A stretch of 64,000 bases of DNA from VXRD01 sp965242535 (GTDB taxonomy: Bacteria > Latescibacterota > UBA2968), in NCBI GenBank assembly GCA_965242535.1, contig OZ251458.1, positions 2,232,001-2,296,000 of the forward strand, read 5' to 3'. This document shows positions 24,367 to 33,500 of the stretch, one piece after another. Each line of letters starts with the position of its first letter. The first letter of the stretch is position 1. The notes under the pieces were generated by a model, which ran no database searches, was not told the origin of the DNA, and was given only the letters and a program-made list of their open reading frames with translations. A program made the translations under genes and the position numbers.

Positions 24367-25562
24367 CATACTACGCGACAAAAAATAAAGACCTGTGCAA
24401 AATCCATAAAAGAGTTAGATTTAAGTTGACCGCAAAAACCCTCACCTCTTCTCGGAAAGCACAGGTCTATGTCGGATCAAGTTATGCAACTATACCCCAT
24501 CCTGCAAGCGCATTTTCCTTGGCATAAAGCCCGGGTGACCTTTCTCTCGGCCTTTCTCTTGGCCTTGATGAAAGTGACGACCGTCAATTTGACAAAACTG
24601 GCCAATGCGCTCAATGGCAAAGTCAAGCAAAAATCCAACTACCGCAGAATCCAACGTTTTTTCGCCGAGTTCACGCTCCCCGAAGATTGGGCGACGAGCT
24701 TGATTCGGCATCTTTTACCGGTCAAATCGGATTTTATCCTCGCCATGGACCGGACCCAGTGGTCATTGGGTAAGGTGTCGATCAATCTCCTGACCGTGGG
24801 CATCCTCTATCGAGACATGGCGTTTCCCATTTGCTTCAAGATGCTCCACAAAAAGGGCAACTCGAGCACGCAAGAGCGCATAGCCCTCATGAAACGGGTC
24901 CGTCAACACATCAAGCCCTGTAAGATTCGCGCCTTGGTAGCCGACCGCGAATTTATTGGGCGAAAATGGTTTAAGTAGTTGACCGAAAACGACATGCCTT
25001 TTGTCATTCGCCTCAAAGAAAACGCGATCCTCGAAACGGGACAAAAAGCGATCCCGTTGAAAAAACGATTCGCCAATCTGACCTTGAATCAGCAAATGAC
25101 CTTGCCAAAACCCGGGCGCGTCTATGGACAGGCACTCTATTTATCGGCCATCCGATGCCCCGATGACTGGGTGATGGTCGGCAGCAACACACCGGACATT
25201 GACGCACGCTTGACCTACAAAAAACGATGGCGCATTGAAGTCCTTTTTGCCACCCTCAAACGCCGAGGCTTTGATCTCGAACAGACCCATCTCACCGACG
25301 CCGACCGCATCGAAAAACTCATCGCCCTGTTGACCCTCGCCGTGTGTTGGGCCCATCTCATGGGCGAAGAGAGAGCCCACCATACCCCGCTCAAAATAAA
25401 AAACCATGATAAGAAAGAGAAAAGTCTCTTTCGATATGGACTCGATTATCTGCAATATGTCCTTTTGAATATCCAAGACCACGCACGCACGTTTCAACGC
25501 GGTCTGAAAATCCTAAAAGAAGCACGGTTTTTACCCGATTCTTAGTTTTGTCGCGTAGTATG
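24367..25562 (+). mobile_element. IS4-family insertion sequence, copy 3 (1196 bp)
   Basis: Same length and perfect terminal repeats CATACTACGCGACAAAA as copy 2. More diverged internally than copies 1 and 2, and its transposase is interrupted by a stop. The flanking bases are inverted repeats, not a direct target duplication. Confidence 0.93.
24469..25545 (+). pseudogene. IS4-family transposase with in-frame stop
   Basis: Same reading frame and length as the 358-residue transposases at 8095 and 9287. Codon 170 is TAG (24976-24978) in place of the Trp codon TGG in EWFNWLTEN; the preceding Asn has become Lys. The stop falls between the second catalytic Asp and the catalytic Glu, so no active product is expected without readthrough. 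Other changes such as Q for P in KVKQKSN show independent drift. Confidence 0.9.
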
Positions 25563-25899
25563 GTCAACAGAGAAGACGCGAATAAGCGTCTGAAGAAAAG
25601 TAGGCGAGTGGGGTACAACTGCCCGAGCAGTTCAAAAATGCCGCTCTCATGCGCCGAGGGGCTAGGCACAGCGCGAGCGGGGTACAACTGCTCCAGCAGT
25701 TCAAGCGCTTTTGTAGCAGGACGACATGAGCCGGCCTGCAAAGGGAGTTGCAAGATGAATATGGGTTGCGAAATGGACTTGCGCGCTGTGCGCGATGGCT
25801 TTCGTTGATGAACTTTTGGGATCGCATGTTTGGCGATGGCTTCTCTGAAAGACGGTGGAACGGCAAAGCGATCCCGATAATGAATGAGTTGGTACAAAT

Positions 25900-26063
25900 G
25901 GCACGGGGGCCTGTCCCTACGGGAACGGGTGGCTGGACGGCCGTCTCCCGTCTTCCCTCTCCCGTCTCCCGCCTTTTACGCCTAGACTTGTTGACACTGT
26001 GGATGTACTTTTTTAGTTTGACGAACAGTTTTCGAGCGCGTTCACACAAAACGGGAGATCGCA
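25900..26063. other. REP half and heptamer tract before the GroES-like gene
   Basis: 25900-25921 is a REP half (GCACGGGGGCCTGTCCCTAC); 25941-25975 carries CGTCTCCCGTCTTCC-type heptamers. The last 80 bases contain a TTGACA/TATG-like pair (25990-26020) that could be the promoter of the following gene. Confidence 0.5.
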
Positions 26064-26483
26064 ATGCGAATGGGCAACAGAGAGTTGATCGTGATTGGGG
26101 ATCGGGTTTTGATCCAGCGGGAAGATTTGGAAGACCGCACCAAAGTCGGGCTTTATTTGCCGCAGACCGTGATGGAAAAAGAGGACGTGCAGGGCGGGCG
26201 CATTTTGGCGACGGGACCTGGGTTGCCCCTGCCGGAAACGCCCGAAGATGACGAACCCTGGCAAGACGCGCCCAGCGAACCGCGCTATTTGCCCCTGCAA
26301 GTCGAAGAAGGCGATTTTGCCCTGTTTTTGCAAAAGGCCGCGATGGAAATTTCTTTTGATGGCGAGAAATATCTCATCGTCCCGCAGGCCTCCATTCTCG
26401 TTGTGATTCGAGAGATAGACCCCTTGATGGACGAAGGCGAGGGGTTGGACGAACTCGAGGATTTGGATGACCTCGGCATCTGA
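26064..26483 (+). CDS. GroES-like co-chaperonin domain protein
   Basis: 139 residues. The order of motifs IVIGDRVLIQ, GLYLPQTV, VQGGRILATGPG, GDFALFLQKAAMEISFDG and YLIVPQASILVVI follows the Cpn10 fold. An acidic, proline-rich insertion (PLPETPEDDEPWQDAPSEPR) replaces the short turn found in standard 95-100-residue GroES. The C-terminus is strongly acidic (DELEDLDDLG). No groEL lies next to it, so it may be a paralogue with a special role. GGGAG precedes the ATG by seven bases. Confidence 0.78.
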   Translation: MRMGNRELIVIGDRVLIQREDLEDRTKVGLYLPQTVMEKEDVQGGRILATGPGLPLPETPEDDEPWQDAPSEPRYLPLQVEEGDFALFLQKAAMEISFDGEKYLIVPQASILVVIREIDPLMDEGEGLDELEDLDDLGI

Positions 26484-26589
26484 TCCCGCCATCCGTTCGG
26501 CACGACGCCACATTCACCCCGCCCGGTCAGCGCGGGCACATTGCGCGATAACCCCCGCCAACGGCCCCTTCACTCGTAGGATATTTCCA

Positions 26590-27336
26590 ATGTCGCATTC
26601 GCCTCCCGATCCATTCCTCTCTTTGGTCATTCCGGCTTACAATGAGGAAAGCCGTCTGCCGGATACGCTGACGACCATTCTCGATTACCTCGGACGGCAA
26701 CCCTATACGTGGGAGATCGTCGTAGCCGACGATGGCAGTTTTGACGCCACGGCGACCATTGTTCGGGATATCGCCACCCGAAGCGGTGCCGATATCCGCG
26801 TGCTCGCTCTGCCGCATCGGGGCAAGGGCTGGGCCGTGCGGAACGGGATGCTCTCGGCGCGAGGCCAATATCGGTGCCTGTGCGACGCCGATCTTTCGAT
26901 GCCAATCGCGCAACTGGCGCGGCTATTGCCCTCGGACGAATTGGACGGTGCAGACATCGTCATTGGCTCCCGAGAGGCCACCGGTGCTCGGCGCATTGGC
27001 GAGCCGATGAGACGTCATCTGACAGGGCGGATCTTCAACGCCCTAACGCGGCTGTTAGCCGTGCCGGGTATCGCCGATACGCAATGCGGGTTCAAGGTGT
27101 TCTCGGCTCGTGCGGCAGAGGTGCTGTTCCCATTGCAGACGATTGACGGCTTTTGTTTCGATGTCGAATTGCTGTTTCTGGCGCGCCGCTTGGAATTCTC
27201 GGTTACAGAAGTGGGCATTGAATGGCATTGGCGTGCCGAAAGCAAGGTGAACTTTTTGCGGGACACCTATCAGATGGTGCGCGACCTGCTATTGGTTCGC
27301 TGGCACTGGTTCACCGGGCGTTATCAGGTCAAATGA
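26590..27336 (+). CDS. GT2 glycosyltransferase, dolichyl/polyprenyl-phosphate glucosyl- or mannosyltransferase-like
   Basis: 248 residues. The nucleotide-sugar motif is LSLVIPAYNEESRL, followed by EIVVADDGSFDAT, HRGKGWAVRNGML and the metal-binding CDADLSMP (DxD-type). FKVFSARAAEVLFP and EVGIEWHWR match ALG5/DPM1-like enzymes that load a sugar onto a lipid phosphate at the membrane. No C-terminal membrane helices are present. The start is the ATG nine bases after AGGA; the longer frame has no similarity. It precedes the convergent SGNH gene cluster and may supply lipid-linked sugar for it (inference). Confidence 0.85.
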   Translation: MSHSPPDPFLSLVIPAYNEESRLPDTLTTILDYLGRQPYTWEIVVADDGSFDATATIVRDIATRSGADIRVLALPHRGKGWAVRNGMLSARGQYRCLCDADLSMPIAQLARLLPSDELDGADIVIGSREATGARRIGEPMRRHLTGRIFNALTRLLAVPGIADTQCGFKVFSARAAEVLFPLQTIDGFCFDVELLFLARRLEFSVTEVGIEWHWRAESKVNFLRDTYQMVRDLLLVRWHWFTGRYQVK

Positions 27337-27346
27337 CGAACAAATG

Positions 27347-27380
27347 CCTGATACATCGCGTTGCCATTCGATGTATCAGG
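27347..27380. terminator. Bidirectional terminator-like hairpin between GT2 and SGNH-1 genes
   Basis: CCTGATACATCG pairs perfectly with CGATGTATCAGG across a 10-base loop, followed by GCGTTTCTT. It contains the stop codon of SGNH-1. The right arm plus GCGTT is repeated at 28668-28685, beyond the other end of SGNH-1. Confidence 0.7.
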
Positions 27381-28611
27381 GCGTTTCTTGAGACGGTGGT
27401 CGCGTGCAAACTTCTGGGTTCTCTTTGAGATATTCGAGCAGGGCCTCCGCCGCCCACTGGTGGCCTTGCTCGTTCCAGTGAAAATCGTGTGCATATCTCG
27501 GGTCGGTTTCCGGGTCGGCGCCTTGACGGCGGATGTAGTCGTACTGGTCAATAACGGGAATGCCGCGGGCCTCGGCCATGGCGTTGAGGCGATCAAAGAT
27601 GGGGTGGCCTCGCGTTCGCATGGTGTATGTCGCCAAGATGACCAACGAAGTGCCATCGCGTTCGGTGCGTTCCACGAACTGATCCAAGCCAAAGGCCGTG
27701 AATGCCAACTCTTTTTCAAAAAAGGGCGATAGCGTCTTTTTGTGATACACATCATCGATATTCGCCAAAATCTTCAACTGCTCTTCATCTAACTCTAACA
27801 TCGATTCGTGGGCGGGGTATCTGCCCAACTGACGACGCAGTGAGATCGAGAAGGAGTATATGCGATCGTACAACTCGTACGAGAAGTAAGACCAACGCAG
27901 GTGCTCGCCGATACGCACATCACGGGATATGGGGAGTAGGTGCGCTATGGACCTCTGCCAATCCGGGTAGGGAGGACGCAGTTTCAGGGCGCCGTTCTCG
28001 TCTCTTGCCGCCGTAACGAAGGGTTGTCGGTCCAGATGGATTCTCTTTTTGATCGCATTCAGGATTGGGGAGTTGTCAGAGAAGTCGTTGTCGACAAAAA
28101 CGAGCACGACGAGTTTGGGAGACAGATGCCGCGCAAATGCGTCGTAAAGCGGCAGTTGGTTGACCTGTCCGGTGGCCCTGAATCCATAAGCCGACGTGGT
28201 GATGTCCAAGTGGGGCAGGTGTCGGGCGGCGAGTTCTTCGAGCCGGATGTGAAATTTATCGGCGATGGGGACTTCCCGCGCCTCGATAAAGGAATCGCCG
28301 ATCATCGCGATGTGGCAACTTTCAGCGGCGCGTTCGGTGCTGATGGGTTCGCGGTCGAGGAAACCGAGGCTGTTGGTGTGTGAGAGGGTCAAATGATCGA
28401 TGTTGAAGGAATAGCGTACTTCCGCATTGGGTTTCAGCATAAGACCCACGCCTTGGACGAAATGCAAAGGCAGGGAGTAGCTGGGGGCGCGGGGTGGGGG
28501 TGATGTGGAGCGCGTCAGCCGGAGATAGATTTCCCCGGCAATCGCGATCAGAGTCAGACCTACAAAAGTGAACAAAACATTATGGGCGACCACCCGCAAC
28601 TCGTAATTCAT
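27376..28611 (-). CDS. Membrane-anchored SGNH/GDSL hydrolase-like protein, paralogue 1 of 5
   Basis: 411 residues. One N-terminal membrane helix (FTFVGLTLIAIAGEIYLRL) is followed by an exported SGNH domain. Block I is HIAMIGDSFIEAREVP with the Ser nucleophile, the Gly/Asn block is in FRATGQVNQLPLYD, and the catalytic Asp-x-His is in HDFHWNEQGHQWAAEALLEY. Similar folds serve as O-acetyl esterases or transferases on exopolysaccharides (AlgX/AlgJ, DltD-like). An ATG with only a weak GAGAGA upstream begins the gene. It is last in a run of minus-strand genes and has a different N-terminus (MNYELRVVAHN) from the others. Confidence 0.82.
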   Translation of the reverse strand: MNYELRVVAHNVLFTFVGLTLIAIAGEIYLRLTRSTSPPPRAPSYSLPLHFVQGVGLMLKPNAEVRYSFNIDHLTLSHTNSLGFLDREPISTERAAESCHIAMIGDSFIEAREVPIADKFHIRLEELAARHLPHLDITTSAYGFRATGQVNQLPLYDAFARHLSPKLVVLVFVDNDFSDNSPILNAIKKRIHLDRQPFVTAARDENGALKLRPPYPDWQRSIAHLLPISRDVRIGEHLRWSYFSYELYDRIYSFSISLRRQLGRYPAHESMLELDEEQLKILANIDDVYHKKTLSPFFEKELAFTAFGLDQFVERTERDGTSLVILATYTMRTRGHPIFDRLNAMAEARGIPVIDQYDYIRRQGADPETDPRYAHDFHWNEQGHQWAAEALLEYLKENPEVCTRPPSQETP

Positions 28612-28733
28612 GATTTTTGTATCTCTCTTTTTTGCGTTCTGTCTCCATTCCTCAATACGGCGCGCCTCGATGTATCAGGGCGTTCTCGTGTCTGCCTGCC
28701 CTTCGAGCAGGGCTTCAATTGTTTATTTTTTTG

Positions 28734-29876
28734 CTACTGGGAAAGGGGCGCGATGATTTTGACGCCATACTCATCGGGCGGCATTCCCTTGCAATAGCCG
28801 CATACACGTGGAAACCGACCGTTGTGGAAGTCGCCTCTTATCGCGCGTATCCGATGGCCATTCCAGATGTCTCCAAGACTCTTTTCGTGCAGATTTCCCA
28901 AGGAGTACTCGGTCGAACAGCAGAGATTGACATCGCCATCTTGGTCGATCTGAATTTGACCGGCCCAAGGGGCCACGCATCCGTTTGCCGCTGGACGCTT
29001 TGCGAGAGGGAAAAGGTTGGGGCTGGTCGGCAAGCGTCGCGCGGCCCGGCGCAACACTTCTTTTATTTGCCCATTTTGCGCGGCGGCAAATTCCATATTT
29101 CCAACTTGGAGGGCGATGCCCAACTCAGCCGCCCGTTGCCGGAGGTGTGGCAGTCGATCGAGGAATGCCTCGTTGACTTTGCGGTTAAACTGCTCGTGGT
29201 ACTTGTAGTAAAAGTCCTCGGCTTTGCGATAAGTGCCCCTGAGTATCTTCACATTCGGGAATAGATTCATAAATCGCACTTTGGAAATGCCGGTGCGATG
29301 GGCCAACAGGAGGAAATCGTCGATCTCGTTGAGGGTTTCCTTTACCGCGATGTAACTAAACCAAAATTCGTTTTCCGGGGAGCCGCTTTGGGCATTTTTT
29401 TCGATCAGGTAGGCGATATTGTCGATGACCCGTCCGAGGTCTTGACCCATAATTTTTTTGTACGTTGCGGCCGTTCCGGCGTGAATGGAGAAGATGAGGT
29501 GGAGCTTGGTCGATAGGAGGCGGTCGACTAACGCGGGGGTGAGAAAGAAGCCGGTGGTGTTCATGTGCAGAAAGCAGTCGTTCTCATGCGTCGCTTGGAT
29601 GAAGTAATCCAGGTTGCGGCTGAGCAGTGGTTCGCCCGATCCGTGAATGCCCAGTATTTCCAGATATTGGAAGTACGGACTTACCTTTTCGATCAGTTCT
29701 CGGCTTATGTCGACCGACTTCTTGCCGTGTACCTCGGGCACCATACACATCATGCACGTATAGGGACACCCGCGCGTCGACTCGATGTACATGACGGATG
29801 GGAAAGATTGCACGGATAGGGCCTTGGCGGAAAAATCTTCGGTCAAACGCCGGTCGTTTTCCGAGGATATCGACAT
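28734..29876 (-). CDS. Radical SAM/SPASM domain protein
   Basis: 380 residues. The radical SAM cluster motif is RGCPYTCMMCMVPE (CxxxCxxC, near residue 35). The AdoMet-binding GSGEPLLSR follows. The C-terminal SPASM-like auxiliary-cluster region has Cys in NGCVAPWAG, VNLCCSTEY and RVCGYCKGMP. Such enzymes modify peptides, carbohydrates or alcohols through a 5'-deoxyadenosyl radical. The start follows AGGAGG by four bases, the strongest ribosome site in the cluster. It lies between SGNH paralogues 1 and 2, so it is presumed to act on the same product. No obvious precursor peptide gene is adjacent. Confidence 0.9.
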   Translation of the reverse strand: MSISSENDRRLTEDFSAKALSVQSFPSVMYIESTRGCPYTCMMCMVPEVHGKKSVDISRELIEKVSPYFQYLEILGIHGSGEPLLSRNLDYFIQATHENDCFLHMNTTGFFLTPALVDRLLSTKLHLIFSIHAGTAATYKKIMGQDLGRVIDNIAYLIEKNAQSGSPENEFWFSYIAVKETLNEIDDFLLLAHRTGISKVRFMNLFPNVKILRGTYRKAEDFYYKYHEQFNRKVNEAFLDRLPHLRQRAAELGIALQVGNMEFAAAQNGQIKEVLRRAARRLPTSPNLFPLAKRPAANGCVAPWAGQIQIDQDGDVNLCCSTEYSLGNLHEKSLGDIWNGHRIRAIRGDFHNGRFPRVCGYCKGMPPDEYGVKIIAPLSQ

Positions 29877-29929
29877 GGTACCTCCTCGCTGGAAGCGTCC
29901 GTTCAAATCAAAAAAATAGCTTTATCAAT

Positions 29930-31039
29930 TCATCCTCTCGGATGAGGCGCGGCGCCCTGCGGAAAGTCAGGGCGTTTTTTTTTCGTGCAAACTCCCGGGT
30001 TTTTCTCGAGGTATTCGAGCAGGGCTTCGGCGGCCCATCGGTGGCCTTGTGCGTTCCAATGGTAGTCGTGTGCCCAACGCGCCTCTCGCATCTCGCCGCC
30101 TTGGCGGAGGATGTAGTCGAGTTGGCTAATGACGGGAATGCCGCGGGCCTCGGCCAAGGCGGCAAGGCTATCGAATCGGGAGTTGCCTCGAGTGCCCATG
30201 GCATATATCGCCAAGATGACCAACGAAGTGCCATCGCGCTCGGTGCGTTCCACGAACTGATCCAAGGCGAAAGATAGGACATCTAAGGCGTATCCACCTC
30301 TCGTCGCCATCTCAGAAGATTTCCATTTCCACAACAACCACCTGATCTCGGATGCAACGTAAGATCTCTCGCTCAATTTTGCGAGAAGCCCTTCCAATTT
30401 TTTTGATAATGTACTATACGGGACGGGTGGTAGCAACTCAAAGGTTCCGTCTTCGCTTTTTTTTCCACTGACAAATGCCTCTCTCATTCTGGCATTATCG
30501 GCGAAATCGTTTTGGGTAAAAACGAGCACGACGAGTTTGGGGGACAGGTGCCGCACAAATGCGTCGTAATACGGCAGTTGATTGATCTGTCCGGTGCCGC
30601 TTTGTCCATAAGCCTGCGTGGTGATGTCCAAGTGGGGCAGGCGCCGGGCGGCGAGTTCTTCGAGGCGGACGTGAAATTTATCGGCGATGGGGACTTCCCG
30701 CGCCTCGACAAAGGAATCGCCGATCATCGCGATGTGACAACTCGCCGAGGCCCGTTCGGGGCCGATGGGTTCTCGGTCGAGGAACCCGAGGCTATTGGTG
30801 TGTGAGATAGAAAAAAAATCGATGTTGTTGGTATAGCGCACTTCTACATTGGGTTTTAGGAGAATACCCACGCCCGGGACGAAATGCGAGGGAAAGCTGT
30901 GTCTTATGAGTGGCCTCGTCAGCCGGAGATAGGCTTCTCCTGCCAGCGCGATGAGAGCGAGCCCCGCGGATAGCGACAAGACATTGTAGGCGGCGATCCG
31001 CAACAGGCGACGGATTTTTTGGGAGGGATGGTCAGTCAT
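29930..31039 (-). CDS. Membrane-anchored SGNH/GDSL hydrolase-like protein, paralogue 2 of 5
   Basis: 369 residues beginning MTDHPSQKIRRLLRIAAYN, then a membrane helix. Block I is HIAMIGDSFVEAREVP, the next block is SGTGQINQLPYYD, and the catalytic pair is in HDYHWNAQGHRWAAEALLEY. It is shorter than paralogue 1, missing about 40 residues of the variable middle region. No purine-rich ribosome site precedes the start. Instead, 28 bases after the stop of paralogue 3 there is an A7 tract, then CG and ATG, suggesting reinitiation. The last 14 codons run through a GC-rich hairpin. Confidence 0.8.
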   Translation of the reverse strand: MTDHPSQKIRRLLRIAAYNVLSLSAGLALIALAGEAYLRLTRPLIRHSFPSHFVPGVGILLKPNVEVRYTNNIDFFSISHTNSLGFLDREPIGPERASASCHIAMIGDSFVEAREVPIADKFHVRLEELAARRLPHLDITTQAYGQSGTGQINQLPYYDAFVRHLSPKLVVLVFTQNDFADNARMREAFVSGKKSEDGTFELLPPVPYSTLSKKLEGLLAKLSERSYVASEIRWLLWKWKSSEMATRGGYALDVLSFALDQFVERTERDGTSLVILAIYAMGTRGNSRFDSLAALAEARGIPVISQLDYILRQGGEMREARWAHDYHWNAQGHRWAAEALLEYLEKNPGVCTKKKRPDFPQGAAPHPRG

Positions 31040-31067
31040 CGTTTTTTTGCGATTGGCGAACACGGGG

Positions 31068-32315
31068 TTATTGGGTCGTCGGTCGGGCGCAAACGCCTGG
31101 GTTTTCTTTGATGTATTCGAGCAGGGCTTCGGCGGCCCATCGGTGGCCTTGCGCGTTCCAATGTCCATCGCGTGCCCAACGCGCATCTCGCATCTCGCCG
31201 CCTTGGCGGCAGATGTAGTCGTACTGGCTAATGACGGGAATGCCGCGGGCCTCGGCCAAGGCGTTCATGTGGTCGAAGAAGGCGTGCCCGCGGCTACCCA
31301 TGGCGTGTGTCGCCAAGATGACCAGCGAGGCGCCATCGCGCTCGGTGCGTTCCACAAATTGATCCAAGGCAAAGGCCGTGAATGCCAACTCGTTCTCTAA
31401 AAAGGGCGATAGCGTCTTTTTAGAGTATAACTGATCGAGATCCCATAGCGATGTCGGTTGCAATTCTTCGAGTAGCGATTCGTATCCGGAGTAGCGGCTT
31501 TGTAGTTCCTGCCAATTGGTCCAACGATAGCGGTTGGGCGGAAGCGAGGAGGTTAGATTATTTTGTAACCCTTGCACGAAGTAGGAACGCGACTCGAGGT
31601 ACTCAACGATACGCGCGTAATGGGATTTGGGTCGTTGGGGAAATCTGAACATCCGCCAATCCGGGTAGGGGGGACGCAGTTTTAGGGTACCATCTTCATC
31701 CCTTGTCGCCGTGACGTACGGTTGCCGATCCGGGAGGATTTTCCACGCCACCGAGCCCAGGATTGGGGAGTTGTTATAGAAGTCGTTGATAACGAAAACG
31801 AGTACGACGAGTTTGGGGGATAGGCGCCGCGCAAACGCGTCGTAATACGGCAGTTGATTGATCTGTCCGGTGCCGCTTTGTCCATAAGCCTGCGTGGTGA
31901 TGTCCAAGTGGGGCAGGTGCCGGGCGGCGAGTGCTTCGAGGCGGACGTGAAATTTATCGGCGATGGGGACTTCCCGCGCCTCGACCATGGAATCGCCGAT
32001 CATCGCGATGTGACAACTCGAAGTCGCACGCTCGTCGCTTACGGGCTCTCGGTCGAGAAAACCCAAGCGATTGGTTCGAGAGACCGTCCAGAAATCCATG
32101 TGGATCGTCCAGCGCACTTCTGCGTTAGGCGTCAGAATAAGGCCCACCTTTGGGACGAAGGAAGTGGGGAGGAACAGGGGCATGGATGGCTTTGTCAGCC
32201 GGAGATAGACTTCCCCGGCCAGCGCGATGAGAGCCAGACCTGCGAGAGCGAACAAAATATTGTAGGTAGCCACCCGCAGGATGCGGCGGATTTTTTGGGG
32301 GGGATGGTCAAGCAT
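31068..32315 (-). CDS. Membrane-anchored SGNH/GDSL hydrolase-like protein, paralogue 3 of 5
   Basis: 415 residues, start MLDHPPQKIRRILRVATYN. Active-site blocks: HIAMIGDSMVEAREVP, SGTGQINQLPYYD and RDGHWNAQGHRWAAEALLEY. The variable central region (about 190-290) is unlike the other copies, whereas the first 180 and last 110 residues are near-identical, a pattern of conserved scaffold with variable centre. It starts 30 bases after the stop of paralogue 4, behind an A9 tract and CG, with no standard ribosome site. Confidence 0.82.
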   Translation of the reverse strand: MLDHPPQKIRRILRVATYNILFALAGLALIALAGEVYLRLTKPSMPLFLPTSFVPKVGLILTPNAEVRWTIHMDFWTVSRTNRLGFLDREPVSDERATSSCHIAMIGDSMVEAREVPIADKFHVRLEALAARHLPHLDITTQAYGQSGTGQINQLPYYDAFARRLSPKLVVLVFVINDFYNNSPILGSVAWKILPDRQPYVTATRDEDGTLKLRPPYPDWRMFRFPQRPKSHYARIVEYLESRSYFVQGLQNNLTSSLPPNRYRWTNWQELQSRYSGYESLLEELQPTSLWDLDQLYSKKTLSPFLENELAFTAFALDQFVERTERDGASLVILATHAMGSRGHAFFDHMNALAEARGIPVISQYDYICRQGGEMRDARWARDGHWNAQGHRWAAEALLEYIKENPGVCARPTTQ

Positions 32316-32345
32316 CGTTTTTTTTTGCGATGGGCGAACGCGGGG

Positions 32346-33500
32346 TTATTGGGGCGTCGGTCGGTCGCAAATGCCTGGGTTTTCTTCGATGTATTCGAGC
32401 AGGGCTTCGGCGGCCCATCGGTGGCCTTGCGCGTTCCAATGTCCGTCGCGTGCCCAGTGTGCATCTCGCATCTCGCCGCCTTGGCTGCGGATGTAGTCGA
32501 GTTGGCTAATGACGGGAATGCCGCGGGCCTCGGCCAGGGCGTTGAGGTGATCAAAGATGGGGTGGCCTCGAGCGTGCATGGTGTGTGTCGCCAAGATGAC
32601 CAGCGCGGCGCCATCGCGTTCGGCGCGTTCCACGAATTGATCCAAGCCAAAGGCCGTGAATGACAACAGCGATTCGTCGATAGAGCGCCGCATCTGCGCG
32701 CTCATTTCAAAATCGCGACCAGATGAAAACAAGGTGGATATATTGTCGTGCAACCAACGCACGCAACCAGACCTCGACTTCAGGGAATTGACGATACGCC
32801 CATAATGGAATTGGGTTAGCAGGGGGGCTTGGCCCCTTGGGACAGGGGGGTAGGGTGGACGCAATTTCATGGTGCCATCTTCGTTTTTTTTTGCCGTGGC
32901 GAATGGTTGCCGATCCGGATCTACTCTCCACCACAACGCGGTCTGGATTGGCGAGTTGTCCAAAAAGTCATTGTCGACGAAAACGAGTACGACGAGCTCG
33001 GGGGACAGATGGCGTGCAAATTCGTCGTAAAACGGCAGTTGATGGATCTGTCCAGTACTGCCTAGCCCATAAGCCGAGGTGGTGATGTCCAAGTGGGGCA
33101 GGTGCCGGGCGGCGAGTTCTTCGAGGCAAACGTGAAACTTATCGGCGATGGGCACTTCTTTGGCTTGGACGAACGAATCGCCGATCATGGCAATGTGACA
33201 ACTTTCGGCGGCGCGTTCGGAACGAATGGGTTCCCGATCGGCAAAACCGAGGCTATTGCTCTGCCAGATGGTCCAGAAATCGCTTCCGTTTGTGTAGCGC
33301 ATTTCGGTGTTGGGTTTATTGGTGAATCCCACGCCCCGAACGAACTGTCTGGGATAATGGGAATGGATGAACGGCGTCGTCAGCCGGAGATAGATTTCCC
33401 CGGCAATCGCGATCAGAGTCAGACCCGCAAAAGTGAACAACGCATTATAGGCGACCACCCGCAGGATGCGGCGGATTTTTCGGAGGGGATGGTCAGTCAT
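32346..33500 (-). CDS. Membrane-anchored SGNH/GDSL hydrolase-like protein, paralogue 4 of 5
   Basis: 384 residues, start MTDHPLRKIRRILRVVAYN, then helix ALFTFAGLTLIAIAGEIYL. Blocks: HIAMIGDSFVQAKEVP, GSTGQIHQLPFYD and RDGHWNAQGHRWAAEALLEY. It lacks the KKTLSPF(L/F)E(N/K)ELAFTAF segment in full, keeping only the SFTAFGLDQFVERAERDG part. Its start is overlapped by the stop codon of a 15-codon leader frame, and an A10 tract precedes it. Confidence 0.82.
   Translation of the reverse strand: MTDHPLRKIRRILRVVAYNALFTFAGLTLIAIAGEIYLRLTTPFIHSHYPRQFVRGVGFTNKPNTEMRYTNGSDFWTIWQSNSLGFADREPIRSERAAESCHIAMIGDSFVQAKEVPIADKFHVCLEELAARHLPHLDITTSAYGLGSTGQIHQLPFYDEFARHLSPELVVLVFVDNDFLDNSPIQTALWWRVDPDRQPFATAKKNEDGTMKLRPPYPPVPRGQAPLLTQFHYGRIVNSLKSRSGCVRWLHDNISTLFSSGRDFEMSAQMRRSIDESLLSFTAFGLDQFVERAERDGAALVILATHTMHARGHPIFDHLNALAEARGIPVISQLDYIRSQGGEMRDAHWARDGHWNAQGHRWAAEALLEYIEENPGICDRPTPQ

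Larger units (their letters stand above)
24025..25899. mobile_element. Rearranged R/IS composite with long inverted arms
   Basis: The left arm (24025-24366) is the inverted copy of the right arm (25563-25899). Both correspond to the right part of element R, so R's own left part is missing. Both outer ends are ATTTGTACCAACT (inverted at the right). Outside them, both flanking REP halves also face each other in inverted orientation. IS copy 3 sits at the centre. Exchange or inversion between two R/IS units in opposite orientation explains this. Confidence 0.78.
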
